Below are positions 38,222-48,112 of a DNA stretch of 64,000 nucleotides, in pieces; positions within the stretch are counted from its first letter, which is position 1; every line of letters begins with the position of its first letter. The DNA lies in the NCBI RefSeq assembly GCF_003944755.1, contig NZ_RWGU01000049.1, positions 280,571 through 344,570 of the forward strand, written 5' to 3'. The position numbers and the translations under genes were made by a program. Source of the DNA: Rhodovulum robiginosum (GTDB lineage: Bacteria; Pseudomonadota; Alphaproteobacteria; Rhodobacterales; Rhodobacteraceae). The notes under the pieces were generated by a model. The model made no database searches, had not been told where the DNA came from, and was given only the letters and a program-made list of their open reading frames with translations.

Positions 38222-39122
38222 TGCCGGCCCCCTGCACCATGGCCGGGTCCGGCGGGCCGATCGGGGCGGGCGCGATCAGCGCGCCGGGGTCCTCGATCAC
38301 CTCGTTGGAATGGCTGCGCAGCACGCGCAGGAACTCCAGCCGTTCGTAATCGGCGGCCAGCCGCACCCTGAGCCTGCGGTCGGAGCCCAGCGCGACCTGG
38401 CCCACCAGCAATCCGGCCGGAAACACGCCGCCGTCGCCGGACGAAACCACCCGGTCGCCCGGGCGCACCAGTTCGGGCGTCTCGACGAATTCGATGGGCG
38501 GAACCGGGGAGTTGTCGCCGGTCAGAACCGCGCGCTGGCCCGAAGGCTGAATCGTCACCGGGATGCGCGAGTTGGAATCGGTCAGCAGGATCACCCGCGA
38601 CGTGCGCGCGCCCACCCCCGATATGCGGCCCACCAGCCCCAGACCGTCGGTCGTGGCCCAGCCATCGACGATGCCGTCCCGCGCGCCGACGTTCAGCAGC
38701 ACCGACTGCCGGAAGGGCGAGCCGCTATCGGCCATCACCACGCCAGTGACATAGGTCAGCTGCGGGTCGAGGCGCACCTTGTTGAGGTCCAGCAGCTTGG
38801 CGTTTTCCTGTTCCAGCTGAAGCGCGGCCTCTTTCCACGCCTTCATCTGGCGCAGCTCGCGGCGCAGCTCCTGGTTTTGCTCGTAGATCCGCGCGTAGGA
38901 CTGGAAGCCCTCGACCATGCCAACGACCTTGGTCACCGGCACCAGCGCCCAGTCGAAGCTGGGCACCACCCGGTCGACCAGCGCCGCGCGCATCCGCTCG
39001 ACCCGCGGGCTGTCGATCCGCCAGAGCAGGAACAACGCCATCAGGCACAAAACGAGCGTGCCGATCACGATACGCCGGATCGGGCGGGTGTAGTCGAGCG
39101 ATGCGTTTCTGTCCGTGGCCAC
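38214..39122 (-). CDS. mreC: Rod-shape determining protein MreC
   Basis: A 302-residue bitopic protein: one N-terminal membrane helix (RRIVIGTLVLCLMALFLLW), then a periplasmic coiled coil (residues 80-110, ELRRELRQMKAWKEAALQLEQENAKL), then the beta-rich MreC core (SPFRQSVLLNVGARDGIVDGWA, GLVGRISGVG, GDRVVSSGDGGVFPAGLLVG). It organises the elongasome and activates PBP2 in model species. It overlaps mreD by 8 bp and lies 34 bp downstream of mreB. Confidence 0.93.
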   Translation of the reverse strand: MATDRNASLDYTRPIRRIVIGTLVLCLMALFLLWRIDSPRVERMRAALVDRVVPSFDWALVPVTKVVGMVEGFQSYARIYEQNQELRRELRQMKAWKEAALQLEQENAKLLDLNKVRLDPQLTYVTGVVMADSGSPFRQSVLLNVGARDGIVDGWATTDGLGLVGRISGVGARTSRVILLTDSNSRIPVTIQPSGQRAVLTGDNSPVPPIEFVETPELVRPGDRVVSSGDGGVFPAGLLVGQVALGSDRRLRVRLAADYERLEFLRVLRSHSNEVIEDPGALIAPAPIGPPDPAMVQGAGNG

Positions 39123-39156
39123 GTCTGCCTTTCCTCAGGCGCAGGGCCGCCTAGCC

Positions 39157-40359
<1,203 letters not shown>

Positions 40360-40377
40360 TCAAGATAACTTCCAGGA

Positions 40378-40383
40378 ATTATA
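40378..40383 (-). promoter_or_regulatory. Candidate -10 box for the mre operon
   Basis: A perfect TATAAT on the minus strand in an AT-rich stretch, 184 bp upstream of mreB. The spacing-appropriate -35 region (TTTCAG or nearby) is weak. If used, mreB has a 5' leader of about 175 nt. Confidence 0.4.
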
Positions 40384-40410
40384 CTTTTCGAACATTCACC
40401 CCTGAAACGT

Positions 40411-40436
40411 AAAAAGCCGGGCGCGTTGCGCCCGGC
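40411..40436 (-). terminator. Intrinsic terminator of leuA
   Basis: GCCGGGCGC and GCGCCCGGC form a perfect 9-bp stem with a 3-nt loop, followed on the minus strand by five T. It begins 24 bp after the leuA stop. Confidence 0.85.
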
Positions 40437-40460
40437 CCTGGCCGAAATGCTGAGCGGTGC

Positions 40461-42020
40461 TCAGACCGCGGCGCGGTCCTCTGCCGGCTTGCCCTTCTCG
40501 CGCCGCACCAGCAGGCGGTTCAGCGCGTTCACATAGGCCTTGGCCGAGGCCACTACCGTGTCGGTGTCCGAGGACTGGCCGGTGGCGATCTTGCCGTCTT
40601 CCTCCATCCGCACGCTGACGGTGGCCTGCGCGTCGGTGCCGCCGGTGACCGCGTGCACCTGGTAGAGTTTAAGATGCGCGCCATGCGGGAACAGCGCCTT
40701 GACCGCGTTGAAGGTGGCATCGACCGGCCCGTCCCCGGTGGCGGTGACCTGGTGGTCGACCCCGTCGATGGTCAGGGTCAGGTCGGCCGATTGCGGCGCC
40801 TCGGTGCCGCAGATCACCCGCAGGAATTTCACCTGCAGCCGGCCGTGGCCCTCGTCGGCGGCGCTGTCGCGCATCAGCGCGAGCAGGTCGTCGTCGTAGA
40901 CCTCCTTCTTGCGGTCGGCCAGCGCCTTGAACCGGACGAAGACGTCGTTGAGCTGGTTGTCGGCCAGGTCGTGGCCCAGCTCTTTCATCTTGGCGCGCAG
41001 CGCGGCGCGGCCCGAATGCTTGCCCATCACCAGGTTGGTGGCCGAGAGCCCGATATCCTCCGGCTTCATGATCTCGAAGGTCTCGGCGTTTTTCAGAACG
41101 CCGTCCTGGTGAATGCCGGATTCGTGGGCGAAGGCGTTCTTGCCGACGATGGCCTTGTTGTACTGCACCGGGAACCCCGACACCGCCGCGACCTTGCGCG
41201 ACAGCCCCATGATCTTGGTGGTGTCGATGCCGGTGTCGTAGGGCATGATGTCGTGGCGCACCTTGAGCGCCATTACCACCTCTTCCAGCGCGGTGTTGCC
41301 GGCACGCTCGCCCAGCCCGTTGATCGTGCATTCGATCTGCCGCGCGCCCGCCTCGACCGCGGCCAGCGCGTTGGCGGTCGCCATGCCGAGGTCGTTGTGG
41401 CAATGGGTGGCGAACACGATCTCGTCGGCGCCGGGAACCTTCTCGATCAGCATCCGGATCAGGTCGGCGCTTTCGCGGGGCGCGGTATAGCCCACCGTGT
41501 CGGGGATGTTGATCGTGGTGGCGCCGGCCTTGATCGCGATCTCGACCACCCGGCAGAGATAATCGTGCTCGGTCCGGGTGGCGTCCATCGGCGACCACTG
41601 CACGTTGTCGCAGAGGTTGCGGGCGTGGGTCACGGTCTCGTGGATACGCTCGGCCATCTCGTCCTGGGTCAGCTTGGTGATGTCCCGGTGCAAGGGCGAG
41701 GTGCCGATGAAGGTGTGGATGCGGGGGCGGGCGCTGTGCTTTACCGCCTCCCACGCGCGGTCGATATCCTTGGGGTTCGCGCGCGAAAGCCCGCAGATCA
41801 CGGAATTGCGCGATTGCCTGGCGATGTCGCGTACCGCCTCGAAATCGCCCTCCGAGGCGATTGGAAACCCCGCCTCGATGATATCGACGCCCATCTCGTC
41901 GAGCATGGCGGCGATTTCCAGCTTTTCGTCATGGGTCATCGTGGCGCCGGGGCTTTGTTCGCCGTCGCGCAAGGTGGTGTCGAAGATCAGGACGCGGTCC
42001 TGTTCGGATGTGTCGGTCAT
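40461..42020 (-). CDS. leuA: 2-isopropylmalate synthase
   Basis: A 519-residue 2-isopropylmalate synthase, the committed step of leucine biosynthesis (acetyl-CoA plus 2-ketoisovalerate). The catalytic barrel has DTTLRDGEQSPG, GFPIASEGDFEAV and the zinc motif HCHNDLG; the hinge AFAHESGIHQDGVLK and the C-terminal leucine-sensing regulatory domain (about residues 395-510) are both present, so feedback inhibition is expected. The start at 42020 was chosen over an upstream in-frame Met because it gives the family N-terminus (MTDTSEQDRVLIFDTTL). A leucine-rich leader ORF precedes it. Confidence 0.95.
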   Translation of the reverse strand: MTDTSEQDRVLIFDTTLRDGEQSPGATMTHDEKLEIAAMLDEMGVDIIEAGFPIASEGDFEAVRDIARQSRNSVICGLSRANPKDIDRAWEAVKHSARPRIHTFIGTSPLHRDITKLTQDEMAERIHETVTHARNLCDNVQWSPMDATRTEHDYLCRVVEIAIKAGATTINIPDTVGYTAPRESADLIRMLIEKVPGADEIVFATHCHNDLGMATANALAAVEAGARQIECTINGLGERAGNTALEEVVMALKVRHDIMPYDTGIDTTKIMGLSRKVAAVSGFPVQYNKAIVGKNAFAHESGIHQDGVLKNAETFEIMKPEDIGLSATNLVMGKHSGRAALRAKMKELGHDLADNQLNDVFVRFKALADRKKEVYDDDLLALMRDSAADEGHGRLQVKFLRVICGTEAPQSADLTLTIDGVDHQVTATGDGPVDATFNAVKALFPHGAHLKLYQVHAVTGGTDAQATVSVRMEEDGKIATGQSSDTDTVVASAKAYVNALNRLLVRREKGKPAEDRAAV

Positions 42021-42074
42021 GGGATGTCTCTTTGTCTGGGTCTTAGCCTGGGTGCGAAGGGGCGCGGGCACATT

Positions 42075-42111
42075 CCTCTGAGCGGTCGCGCCGGGACGGC
42101 ACGCTCAGAGG
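42075..42111 (-). promoter_or_regulatory. Hairpin of the candidate leuA attenuator
   Basis: CCTCTGAGCG and CGCTCAGAGG form a perfect 10-bp inverted repeat around a 17-nt loop between the leader ORF and leuA. The stop codon of the leader peptide (TGA) lies inside the upstream arm, so a ribosome at that stop would block this stem while a ribosome stalled at the Leu codons would leave it free. No T-tract follows, so which structure terminates is unclear. Confidence 0.65.
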
Positions 42112-42191
42112 CGGCTAAGAAGAAGCAGAAGGCCGACGGCGCGCGCGCCGCGGGGCGCGGGCAAGGGTGCGATATGTCCGTGGCGGTCCAT
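42105..42191 (-). CDS. leuL: leuA leader peptide (Leu-rich, 28 aa)
   Basis: A 28-codon ORF beginning MDRHGHIAPLP and ending GLLLLLSRL, followed by TGA, 84 bp upstream of leuA. The five consecutive Leu codons are CTT CTG CTT CTT CTT: CTT should be a rare Leu codon in such a GC-rich genome, which is what a leucine-supply sensor needs. A TATAGT hexamer at 42200-42205 ends 8 bases before the ATG and no Shine-Dalgarno sequence is seen, so the transcript may be leaderless, as known for trpL in rhizobia. It sits exactly where a ribosome-mediated leucine attenuator belongs. Too short for standard gene callers. The rest of the interval 42192-42366 shows nothing further. Confidence 0.75.
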   Translation of the reverse strand: MDRHGHIAPLPAPRGARAVGLLLLLSRL

Positions 42192-42366
42192 GAGCCGGCA
42201 CTATAAGGGCAGTGCGCGCAAAGGGAAAGCGCGTTTTGCCGCCCATTCGCTCGCGCCCCTGGCGGGCGTCGAGACGGAGTTTTCTTGCCTCCGGCGGGGA
42301 TATTTTCGGCCAGAAGAACTGGGCGCGTGGGCGCGGGGCCCTAACTGCGCGAGCCAGGGGGTGGCG

Positions 42367-43038
42367 ATGGAACGGGCGCTGGTGATCGGAGAAAGCGGCG
42401 GGATCGGCGCGGCGCTGGCCGCCGCCTTGCGCGCGCGGCTGGGGCAGGGGGCCGTGGTCGGCCTGTCGCGCCGGCGCGACGGGCTGGACGTCACCGACGA
42501 GGCCAGCGTGGTGCGCGCGCTTGGGGCCCTGGAGGGGCCGTTCGACCTGGTGGTGGTGGCGACCGGGGCGCTGGAGGGTGCGGGCCATCCGCCCGAGAAG
42601 GCGCTGAAGGAGGTCACGCCCGAGGCGCTGGCGGCGCAGTTCGCGGTCAACGCGATGGGGCCCTTGCTGGTGCTGAAACATGCCGCGCGGCTGATCCCGC
42701 GCGACAGGCGGGCGGTTGTCGCCGTTCTCTCGGCGCGCGTGGGCTCGATCGGCGATAACGGGCTGGGGGGGTGGTATGCCTACCGCATGGCCAAGGCGGC
42801 GCTGAACCAGGGGCTGCACACGGCGGCGATCGAGCTTGGGCGCAGCCACCGTCACTGCGTCTGCGTGGCGCTGCATCCGGGCACGGTGGCCACGCCCTTT
42901 ACCGCGGCCTACGCGGGGCGGCACAAGACGGTGCCGCCCGAGGTGGCCGCCGAGAACCTGCTGGGGGTGATCGACGGGCTGGGGCCGGAAGAGTCGGGGC
43001 GCTTTTTCGACTGGGCCGGACAGGCGGTGCCCTGGTGA
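42367..43038 (+). CDS. Short-chain dehydrogenase/reductase family protein
   Basis: A 223-residue classical SDR. The nucleotide-binding N-terminus is MERALVIGESGGIGAALAAAL (Gly-rich loop GESGGIG), the VVATGALEG strand replaces NNAG, and the catalytic YAYRMAKAALN provides Tyr and Lys (YxxxK). It resembles the C-factor/CsgA-like branch of unknown substrate. Its stop overlaps the GTG start of the photolyase gene, a coupling also seen in relatives, which suggests a joint role in light or oxidative stress; this is inference. Confidence 0.85.
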   Translation: MERALVIGESGGIGAALAAALRARLGQGAVVGLSRRRDGLDVTDEASVVRALGALEGPFDLVVVATGALEGAGHPPEKALKEVTPEALAAQFAVNAMGPLLVLKHAARLIPRDRRAVVAVLSARVGSIGDNGLGGWYAYRMAKAALNQGLHTAAIELGRSHRHCVCVALHPGTVATPFTAAYAGRHKTVPPEVAAENLLGVIDGLGPEESGRFFDWAGQAVPW

Positions 43039-44561
43039 GCCGTCTGGTCCTGGTGCTGGGCGATCAGCTGTCGCGCGATCTCTCGGCGCTCAAGGCGGCC
43101 GACAAGGGGCGCGACCTGGTGGTGATGGCCGAGGTGACGGACGAGGCGTCCTATGTCCGCCACCACCCCAAGAAGATCGCCTTTGTCTTTGCAGCGATGC
43201 GCAAGTTCGCGGCCCTGCTGGAGGCCGATGGCTGGCGCGTGGCCTATGCCCGGCTCGATGACGGGGACAACGCCCAGTCGATAACCGGCGAATTGCAGCG
43301 CCGCGCCGCGGCGGAGGGCGCGCGCGAGGTCATCGCCACCGAGCCCGGCGAATGGCGGCTGATCGCGGCGCTGGAGGAGATGCCGCTCGACGTGACGCTT
43401 TGCCCCGACACGCGGTTTTTCTGTTCCCGCGACCGGTTCGACCATTGGGCCGAGGGGCGCAAGAGCCTGCGGATGGAATATTTCTACCGCGAGATGCGGC
43501 GCGAAACGGGGCTTTTGATGGAGGGGGACAAGCCTGCGGGCGGCAAGTGGAACTACGACCACGAGAACCGCAAGCCCGCCGCGGACGACCTGTTCCGCAA
43601 GGGCCCGCCGCATTTCGAGCCGGATGAGACGGTCGCGGAGGTGCTGGACCTCGTGAAAGACCGCTTTGCCGAGCATTTCGGCGCGCTCAGGCCGTTCTGG
43701 TTTGCCACCGATGCCGCCCAGGCCGAGGCGGCGTTTGCCCATTTCCTGAAACACGGTCTGCCCGCGTTCGGCGATTACCAGGACGCGATGCTTGCAGGCG
43801 ATCGGTTTCTCTATCACGCGGTGATCTCGCCCTACCTCAACGTCGGGCTCCTGGACGCGCGCGACGTCTGCGCGCGCGCCGAGGCGGAATATCGCGCGGG
43901 CCGCGCGCCGCTTAACGCGGTGGAGGGGTTCATCCGCCAGATCCTCGGCTGGCGCGAATTCGTGCGGGGCATCTATTTCCGCGAGGGGCCCGGCTACCCG
44001 AGGCGCAATGCGCTGAACCACCAGCGCGGCCTGCCCGCCCTCTATTGGGGGGCGGAGACGAAGATGAACTGCCTCTCGCGCGTGGTCGCCCAGACCCGGG
44101 ATGAGGCCTACGCCCATCACATCCAGCGGCTGATGGTGACGGGCAATTTCGGCCTGCTGGCCGGCGTCAATCCGACCGCGCTGCACGAATGGTACCTCGC
44201 GGTCTATGCCGACGCCTACGAATGGGTCGAGGCGCCCAACACGGTGGGGATGAGCCAGTTCGCCGATGGCGGCATCGTCGCGTCAAAGCCCTACGTGTCG
44301 TCGGGGGCCTATATCTCTCGCATGTCGGACTATTGCCGGGGCTGCGCCTACACGGTCAGCCGCAAGACCGGGCCGGGGGCCTGCCCGTTCAACCTGCTTT
44401 ACTGGTCCTTCCTCGACCGCCACCGCGAGCGGTTCTCGGGCAATCCGCGCATGGCGCAGATCTATCGCACCTGGGACCGGATGGACGCCGAGCGCCGCGC
44501 CACGGTGCTGCGCGAGGCCGAGGCGGTTCTCGACCGGCTGTCAGCGGGCAAAATCGTCTGA
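43035..44561 (+). CDS. phrB: Cryptochrome/photolyase-family protein, iron-sulfur (FeS-BCP/PhrB) type
   Basis: A 508-residue member of the bacterial photolyase group that carries a [4Fe-4S] cluster and repairs (6-4) lesions. N-terminal domain begins LVLVLGDQLSRDL; the helical FAD domain spans about 210-480 (GWREFVRGIYF, MVTGNFGLLAG, DAYEWVEAPNTVGMSQFADGG). Four cysteines at 346, 434, 437 and 450 (MNCL and CRGCAYTVSRKTGPGAC) match the cluster ligands. Start is GTG at 43035, overlapping the SDR stop (GTGA). Repair versus light signalling cannot be decided from sequence. Confidence 0.9.
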   Translation: MSRLVLVLGDQLSRDLSALKAADKGRDLVVMAEVTDEASYVRHHPKKIAFVFAAMRKFAALLEADGWRVAYARLDDGDNAQSITGELQRRAAAEGAREVIATEPGEWRLIAALEEMPLDVTLCPDTRFFCSRDRFDHWAEGRKSLRMEYFYREMRRETGLLMEGDKPAGGKWNYDHENRKPAADDLFRKGPPHFEPDETVAEVLDLVKDRFAEHFGALRPFWFATDAAQAEAAFAHFLKHGLPAFGDYQDAMLAGDRFLYHAVISPYLNVGLLDARDVCARAEAEYRAGRAPLNAVEGFIRQILGWREFVRGIYFREGPGYPRRNALNHQRGLPALYWGAETKMNCLSRVVAQTRDEAYAHHIQRLMVTGNFGLLAGVNPTALHEWYLAVYADAYEWVEAPNTVGMSQFADGGIVASKPYVSSGAYISRMSDYCRGCAYTVSRKTGPGACPFNLLYWSFLDRHRERFSGNPRMAQIYRTWDRMDAERRATVLREAEAVLDRLSAGKIV

Positions 44562-44709
44562 AACCCTTGAAACCGGGCCGGGTGAAAATACTTCTTGGTG
44601 TTTGCGCGCCGAGGGTCCATTCTGGAAATTGAATATATTGCCGGCGTGCCCGCCGAGAGCCCGAAAAGGGCCGACATGGTACGGGCCGAGGATTGCGGAG
44701 GAGACATCC

Positions 44710-45981
44710 ATGGCACATGTCGTTGTACTGGGCGCGGGGCTGGGCGGCACGCTTCAGGCCTACGAGTTGAAGGAAACGCTGGGCGCCGGAGACCGGATCA
44801 CCGTGATCTCGAACAAGCCCTATTTCCAGTTCACCCCCTCGAATCCCTGGGCCGGTGTCGGCTGGCGCAAGAAGAGCGACATCACGGTCGAGCTTGCCCC
44901 CGTCATGGCCCGGCGCGACATCGGCTTTATCTGCGACGGCGCCGAAAAACTGCTGCCCGAGGAGAACAAGGTGATTCTGGCCAGCGGCAGGGAGGTGTCC
45001 TACGATTACCTCGTCATCGCCACCGGCCCCGAGCTTGCCTTTGACGAGATCGAGGGATTCGGCCCCGAGGCGCACACCGCCTCGGTCTGCCAGATCGAGC
45101 ACGCCGAGATGTCGGGCGACAAGTGGGAGGCGTTCTGCGCCAACCCCGGCCCCATCGTCGTGGGCGCGGTGCAGGGCGCCTCGTGCTTCGGGCCGGCCTA
45201 CGAATACGCGATGACCATCGACACCGACCTGCGCAAGCGCAAGATCCGCCACAAGGTGCCGATGACCTTCGTGACCTCGGAGCCCTATATCGGGCATCTG
45301 GGCCTCGGCGGGGTGGGCGACACCAAGGGCCTGCTGGAATCGATCATGCGCGACCGTGACATCAACTGGGTCACCAACGCCAAGGTGAACCGGTTCGACG
45401 AGAACGCCGTCCATGTCACCGAGGTGAACGAGGACGGCAGCGAGAAGAAGACGCACGAGATCCCGTTCAAATACGCGATGATGCTGCCCGCGTTCCGCGG
45501 CATCCCGGCGGTGAGGGGCATCGAGGGGCTGGTGAACCCGCGCGGTTTCATCCTGACCGACGAATTCCAGCGCAACCCGAAATACCCCAACATCTTCGCC
45601 ATCGGCGTGTGCATCGCCATCGCGCCCCCGGTGGCGACCCCGGTGCCCACGGGCGTGCCCAAGACCGGCTTCATGATCGAGAGCATGGTGACGGCCACGG
45701 CGCACAACCTGCCGCGGATCATCGCCGGCGGCGAACCCTACGAGGAACCCACCTGGAACGCGCTCTGCCTGGCCGATTTCGGCGACCGCGGCGCGGCGTT
45801 TCTGGCGATGCCGCAGAACCCGCCGCGCAACGTCAACTGGGCGTCCAAGGGGCGCTGGGTGCACTGGGCCAAGCTGGCCTTCGAGTGGTATTTCATGCGC
45901 AAGGTGCGCAGCGGTATCTCAGAGCCGTTTTACGAGAAATTCGTCATGAAGACGCTGAAGATCACCAAGCTGAAGGCGTGA
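44710..45981 (+). CDS. sqr: Sulfide:quinone oxidoreductase-like flavoprotein
   Basis: A 423-residue FAD-dependent oxidoreductase of the SQR/flavocytochrome c sulfide dehydrogenase group. The N-terminal dinucleotide-binding motif is VVVLGAGLGGTLQAYEL. Cysteines at 127 (SVCQIEH), 159 (ASCFGPAYEYA) and 301 (GVCIAIAPP) correspond in placement to the redox cysteines of SQRs; the C-terminus (KLAFEWYFMRKVRSG) is amphipathic and could attach to the membrane. Start has GGAGGAG seven bases upstream. SQR passes electrons from sulfide to quinone; a thiol or polysulfide substrate is also possible. Confidence 0.82.
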   Translation: MAHVVVLGAGLGGTLQAYELKETLGAGDRITVISNKPYFQFTPSNPWAGVGWRKKSDITVELAPVMARRDIGFICDGAEKLLPEENKVILASGREVSYDYLVIATGPELAFDEIEGFGPEAHTASVCQIEHAEMSGDKWEAFCANPGPIVVGAVQGASCFGPAYEYAMTIDTDLRKRKIRHKVPMTFVTSEPYIGHLGLGGVGDTKGLLESIMRDRDINWVTNAKVNRFDENAVHVTEVNEDGSEKKTHEIPFKYAMMLPAFRGIPAVRGIEGLVNPRGFILTDEFQRNPKYPNIFAIGVCIAIAPPVATPVPTGVPKTGFMIESMVTATAHNLPRIIAGGEPYEEPTWNALCLADFGDRGAAFLAMPQNPPRNVNWASKGRWVHWAKLAFEWYFMRKVRSGISEPFYEKFVMKTLKITKLKA

Positions 45982-46512
45982 TCTGACGCCGCCGCTGCGC
46001 CCATGGGGCGCCCGGCGGGCGGAGTGGCGGTGGACCTTTTGTCGGAGCTTCACGGTTTCTATTCCAAAGGTGGAAAAGCAGTCGTGTCGACTTGCTGCCT
46101 GTAATGAGCAACGTGTTCTGTCGAGGCAGAAACGGTCGTTTGCGCCCTCTGACAATTGGAGCGTGCTTTCAACGACTTACGGAGGTCAGAACTCCCCGCC
46201 GGACCCCGTGGAGTTGTGGCATGTTTCCGGCCCCGCAATCGGATGATCGTTGACGCCGTACGCGAAAGCGGCATTGCGGCCCGGCCCTCAAGGGCCGCGC
46301 GAGGGCGCCGGCCCGTTCCGGCGGGCTGGCGCTCTGGTAACGCCAGTGCGACGTTCGGATCTTAGAGGGGCTTTGCCGCCATAAAGCGCGCCGCTCGGGC
46401 GTGCCGTGGCGCCATCCCAAGGGCCGGCGTTGGCCCGGCTCCGCGCATGGGTGAACGCCCGAACGCAGCTACGGGCCGGCCGGGTGGAACGGTCCGCGCG
46501 ACCGCGCCGCCC
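45982..46512. other. 531-bp intergenic region, no gene recognised
   Basis: Lies between the SQR-like gene and the end of the MORN-repeat gene, which converge. Short open frames on both strands (up to about 83 codons) have no recognisable motifs or ribosome-binding sites. The left half (46040-46250) is visibly less GC-rich than its surroundings; it may be decayed sequence. No terminal repeats of an insertion sequence were found by eye. Confidence 0.4.
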
Positions 46513-47961
46513 TCACTCGGTCGCGCTCTCGGCTTCGTCGCCTTCTGCGGATTCCTGGGTGGTCAGCACGCCGCTTTGCCAGACGCCCCGGTCCTCTTCG
46601 CCGGTGGCGTAGCGCATCACGCCCTCGCCCTGGCGTTTGCCTTCGGCGAACATGCCCTCGTAGACATCGCCGTTGGCATAGGTCGCCACGCCCCGCCCGT
46701 CGGGCTGGCCCTCGGACCAGGCGCCCTGGTAGCTGAACCCGTCGGGCGCTTCGTACCGGCCCTGGCCCTCGCGCACGCCGTTCACGAACTGGCCGGTATA
46801 GGTCGAGCCGTCGGCATAGCGCGCCTCGCCCTCGCCATGGGGGGCGTTGTCCTGCCACTGGCCGGTATAGCGATAGCCGTCGGGCTTGGTCAGCGTGCCC
46901 TGGCCGTGCTGCTTGGCGTCCTTGAATTCGCCCTCGTAGACATCGCCGTTGGCGTGCCGGGCGATGCCTTCGCCCTCGATCACGCCGGCCACCCAGTCGC
47001 CTTCGTAGGTGGTGCCGTCGGGATAGGTGATCGTGCCCCGGCCGTCGGCCAGGTCGTCGCGGAACTGGCCCTCGTAGACCGACCCGTCGGGATAGGTCAC
47101 GGTGCCTTCGCCCTCGATCCGGCCGGCCACCCAGGCACCCTCGTAGACATAGCCGTCGGTGCCGCGGAAGGTGCCCTGGCCGTGGCGCTTGTCGGCCTCG
47201 AAGGCGCCCTCGTAGGTGTCGCCGTTGGCATAGGTGACCTTGCCCTCGCCCTGGCGCTCGCCGTTGACGAAGAGCCCCTCGTAGACGTCGCCATTGGTCT
47301 GGGTCAGCTTGCCCAGCCCGTTGATCTGGCCATCCTTCCAGGCGCCGGCATAGACCAGCCCGTCGGGCATGATGAGCGTGCCCTGGCCGTCGCGCTGGCC
47401 GCCGACCATGCCGCCCTCGTAGATGGTGCCGTCAGGATAGGTGATCCGGCCTTCGCCCTCTTTCACCCCGTCGACCCAGTCGCCCTGGTAGCTGTAGCCG
47501 TTGGGGCTGGTCATCATGCCCGTGCCGTGGTGCAGCGCGTTGCGGAACTGGCCTTCGTAGCGCACCCCGTTGGCATAGACCGCGACACCCTCGCCGGTGA
47601 TCTTGCCGTCGGTCCAGTCGCCCTCGTAGGTGCCGCCGTCGGCGAAGGTGATCTTGCCCTTGCCCTCGGGCTTGCCGGCCGCGAACTGGCCCTCGTAGAC
47701 CGAACCGTCGGGAAAGCGCGCAACGCCCTGGCCGCGGATCTCGCCGTCGACCCAGTCGCCGGTGTATTCATACCCGTTGGGCAGCCGGTATGTGCCGCGC
47801 CCGTGTTGCTTGCCGTCCTTGAAGGTGCCCTCGTAGATGCCGCCGTCGTCGTACTGCTTGGTGATCACCTCGCCGGGGTCCTGCGCCGCGGCCGGCCCGC
47901 CGGCCAGCCCGATTGCCGCGGCCAGCGCCGCTCCCCTGATCGCAAACTCGGCCTTTCGCAT
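46513..47961 (-). CDS. Exported protein with 18 tandem MORN repeats
   Basis: A 482-residue protein with a signal peptide (MRKAEFAIRGAALAAAIGLAG, cleavage after AAAQ). Residues 39-452 consist of 18 consecutive repeats of exactly 23 residues each, consensus DGxxYEGxFxxGxxxGxGxxxYP, followed by a degenerate nineteenth unit and an acidic tail. MORN repeats form extended beta-hairpin arrays that bind membranes, proteins or polysaccharide; here the array would lie in the periplasm or at the surface. No catalytic domain is attached. It is divergent from nadE and not clearly in an operon. Confidence 0.9.
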   Translation of the reverse strand: MRKAEFAIRGAALAAAIGLAGGPAAAQDPGEVITKQYDDGGIYEGTFKDGKQHGRGTYRLPNGYEYTGDWVDGEIRGQGVARFPDGSVYEGQFAAGKPEGKGKITFADGGTYEGDWTDGKITGEGVAVYANGVRYEGQFRNALHHGTGMMTSPNGYSYQGDWVDGVKEGEGRITYPDGTIYEGGMVGGQRDGQGTLIMPDGLVYAGAWKDGQINGLGKLTQTNGDVYEGLFVNGERQGEGKVTYANGDTYEGAFEADKRHGQGTFRGTDGYVYEGAWVAGRIEGEGTVTYPDGSVYEGQFRDDLADGRGTITYPDGTTYEGDWVAGVIEGEGIARHANGDVYEGEFKDAKQHGQGTLTKPDGYRYTGQWQDNAPHGEGEARYADGSTYTGQFVNGVREGQGRYEAPDGFSYQGAWSEGQPDGRGVATYANGDVYEGMFAEGKRQGEGVMRYATGEEDRGVWQSGVLTTQESAEGDEAESATE

Positions 47962-48112
47962 CCGCGCCACGTTCCGCCCCACCTGTTGCTGCTTGTTCCG
48001 AAGGCGGGCAAACCGTAATTGAGCCTCCGCGCGCTTACAACGGTTTTCGCGCCCTTGCGTCTTTCCCTTGCCCGACAAACTGCTAAGACCACAAGCAAGA
48101 CAAGGAGCGCCC

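Noticed and set aside
42778..42790. A short match to the tRNA-Gln acceptor region near 42.76-42.78 kb
   Set aside because: Lies inside the SDR coding sequence and is a chance G-rich similarity.
46059..46274. Small ORFs of 69-83 codons in the 46.0-46.5 kb gap
   Set aside because: No ribosome-binding site, no recognisable motif and overlapping frames on both strands.
46447..48018. A 523-codon plus-strand frame with periodic sequence
   Set aside because: Its periodicity is only the reverse image of the MORN repeats encoded on the minus strand.
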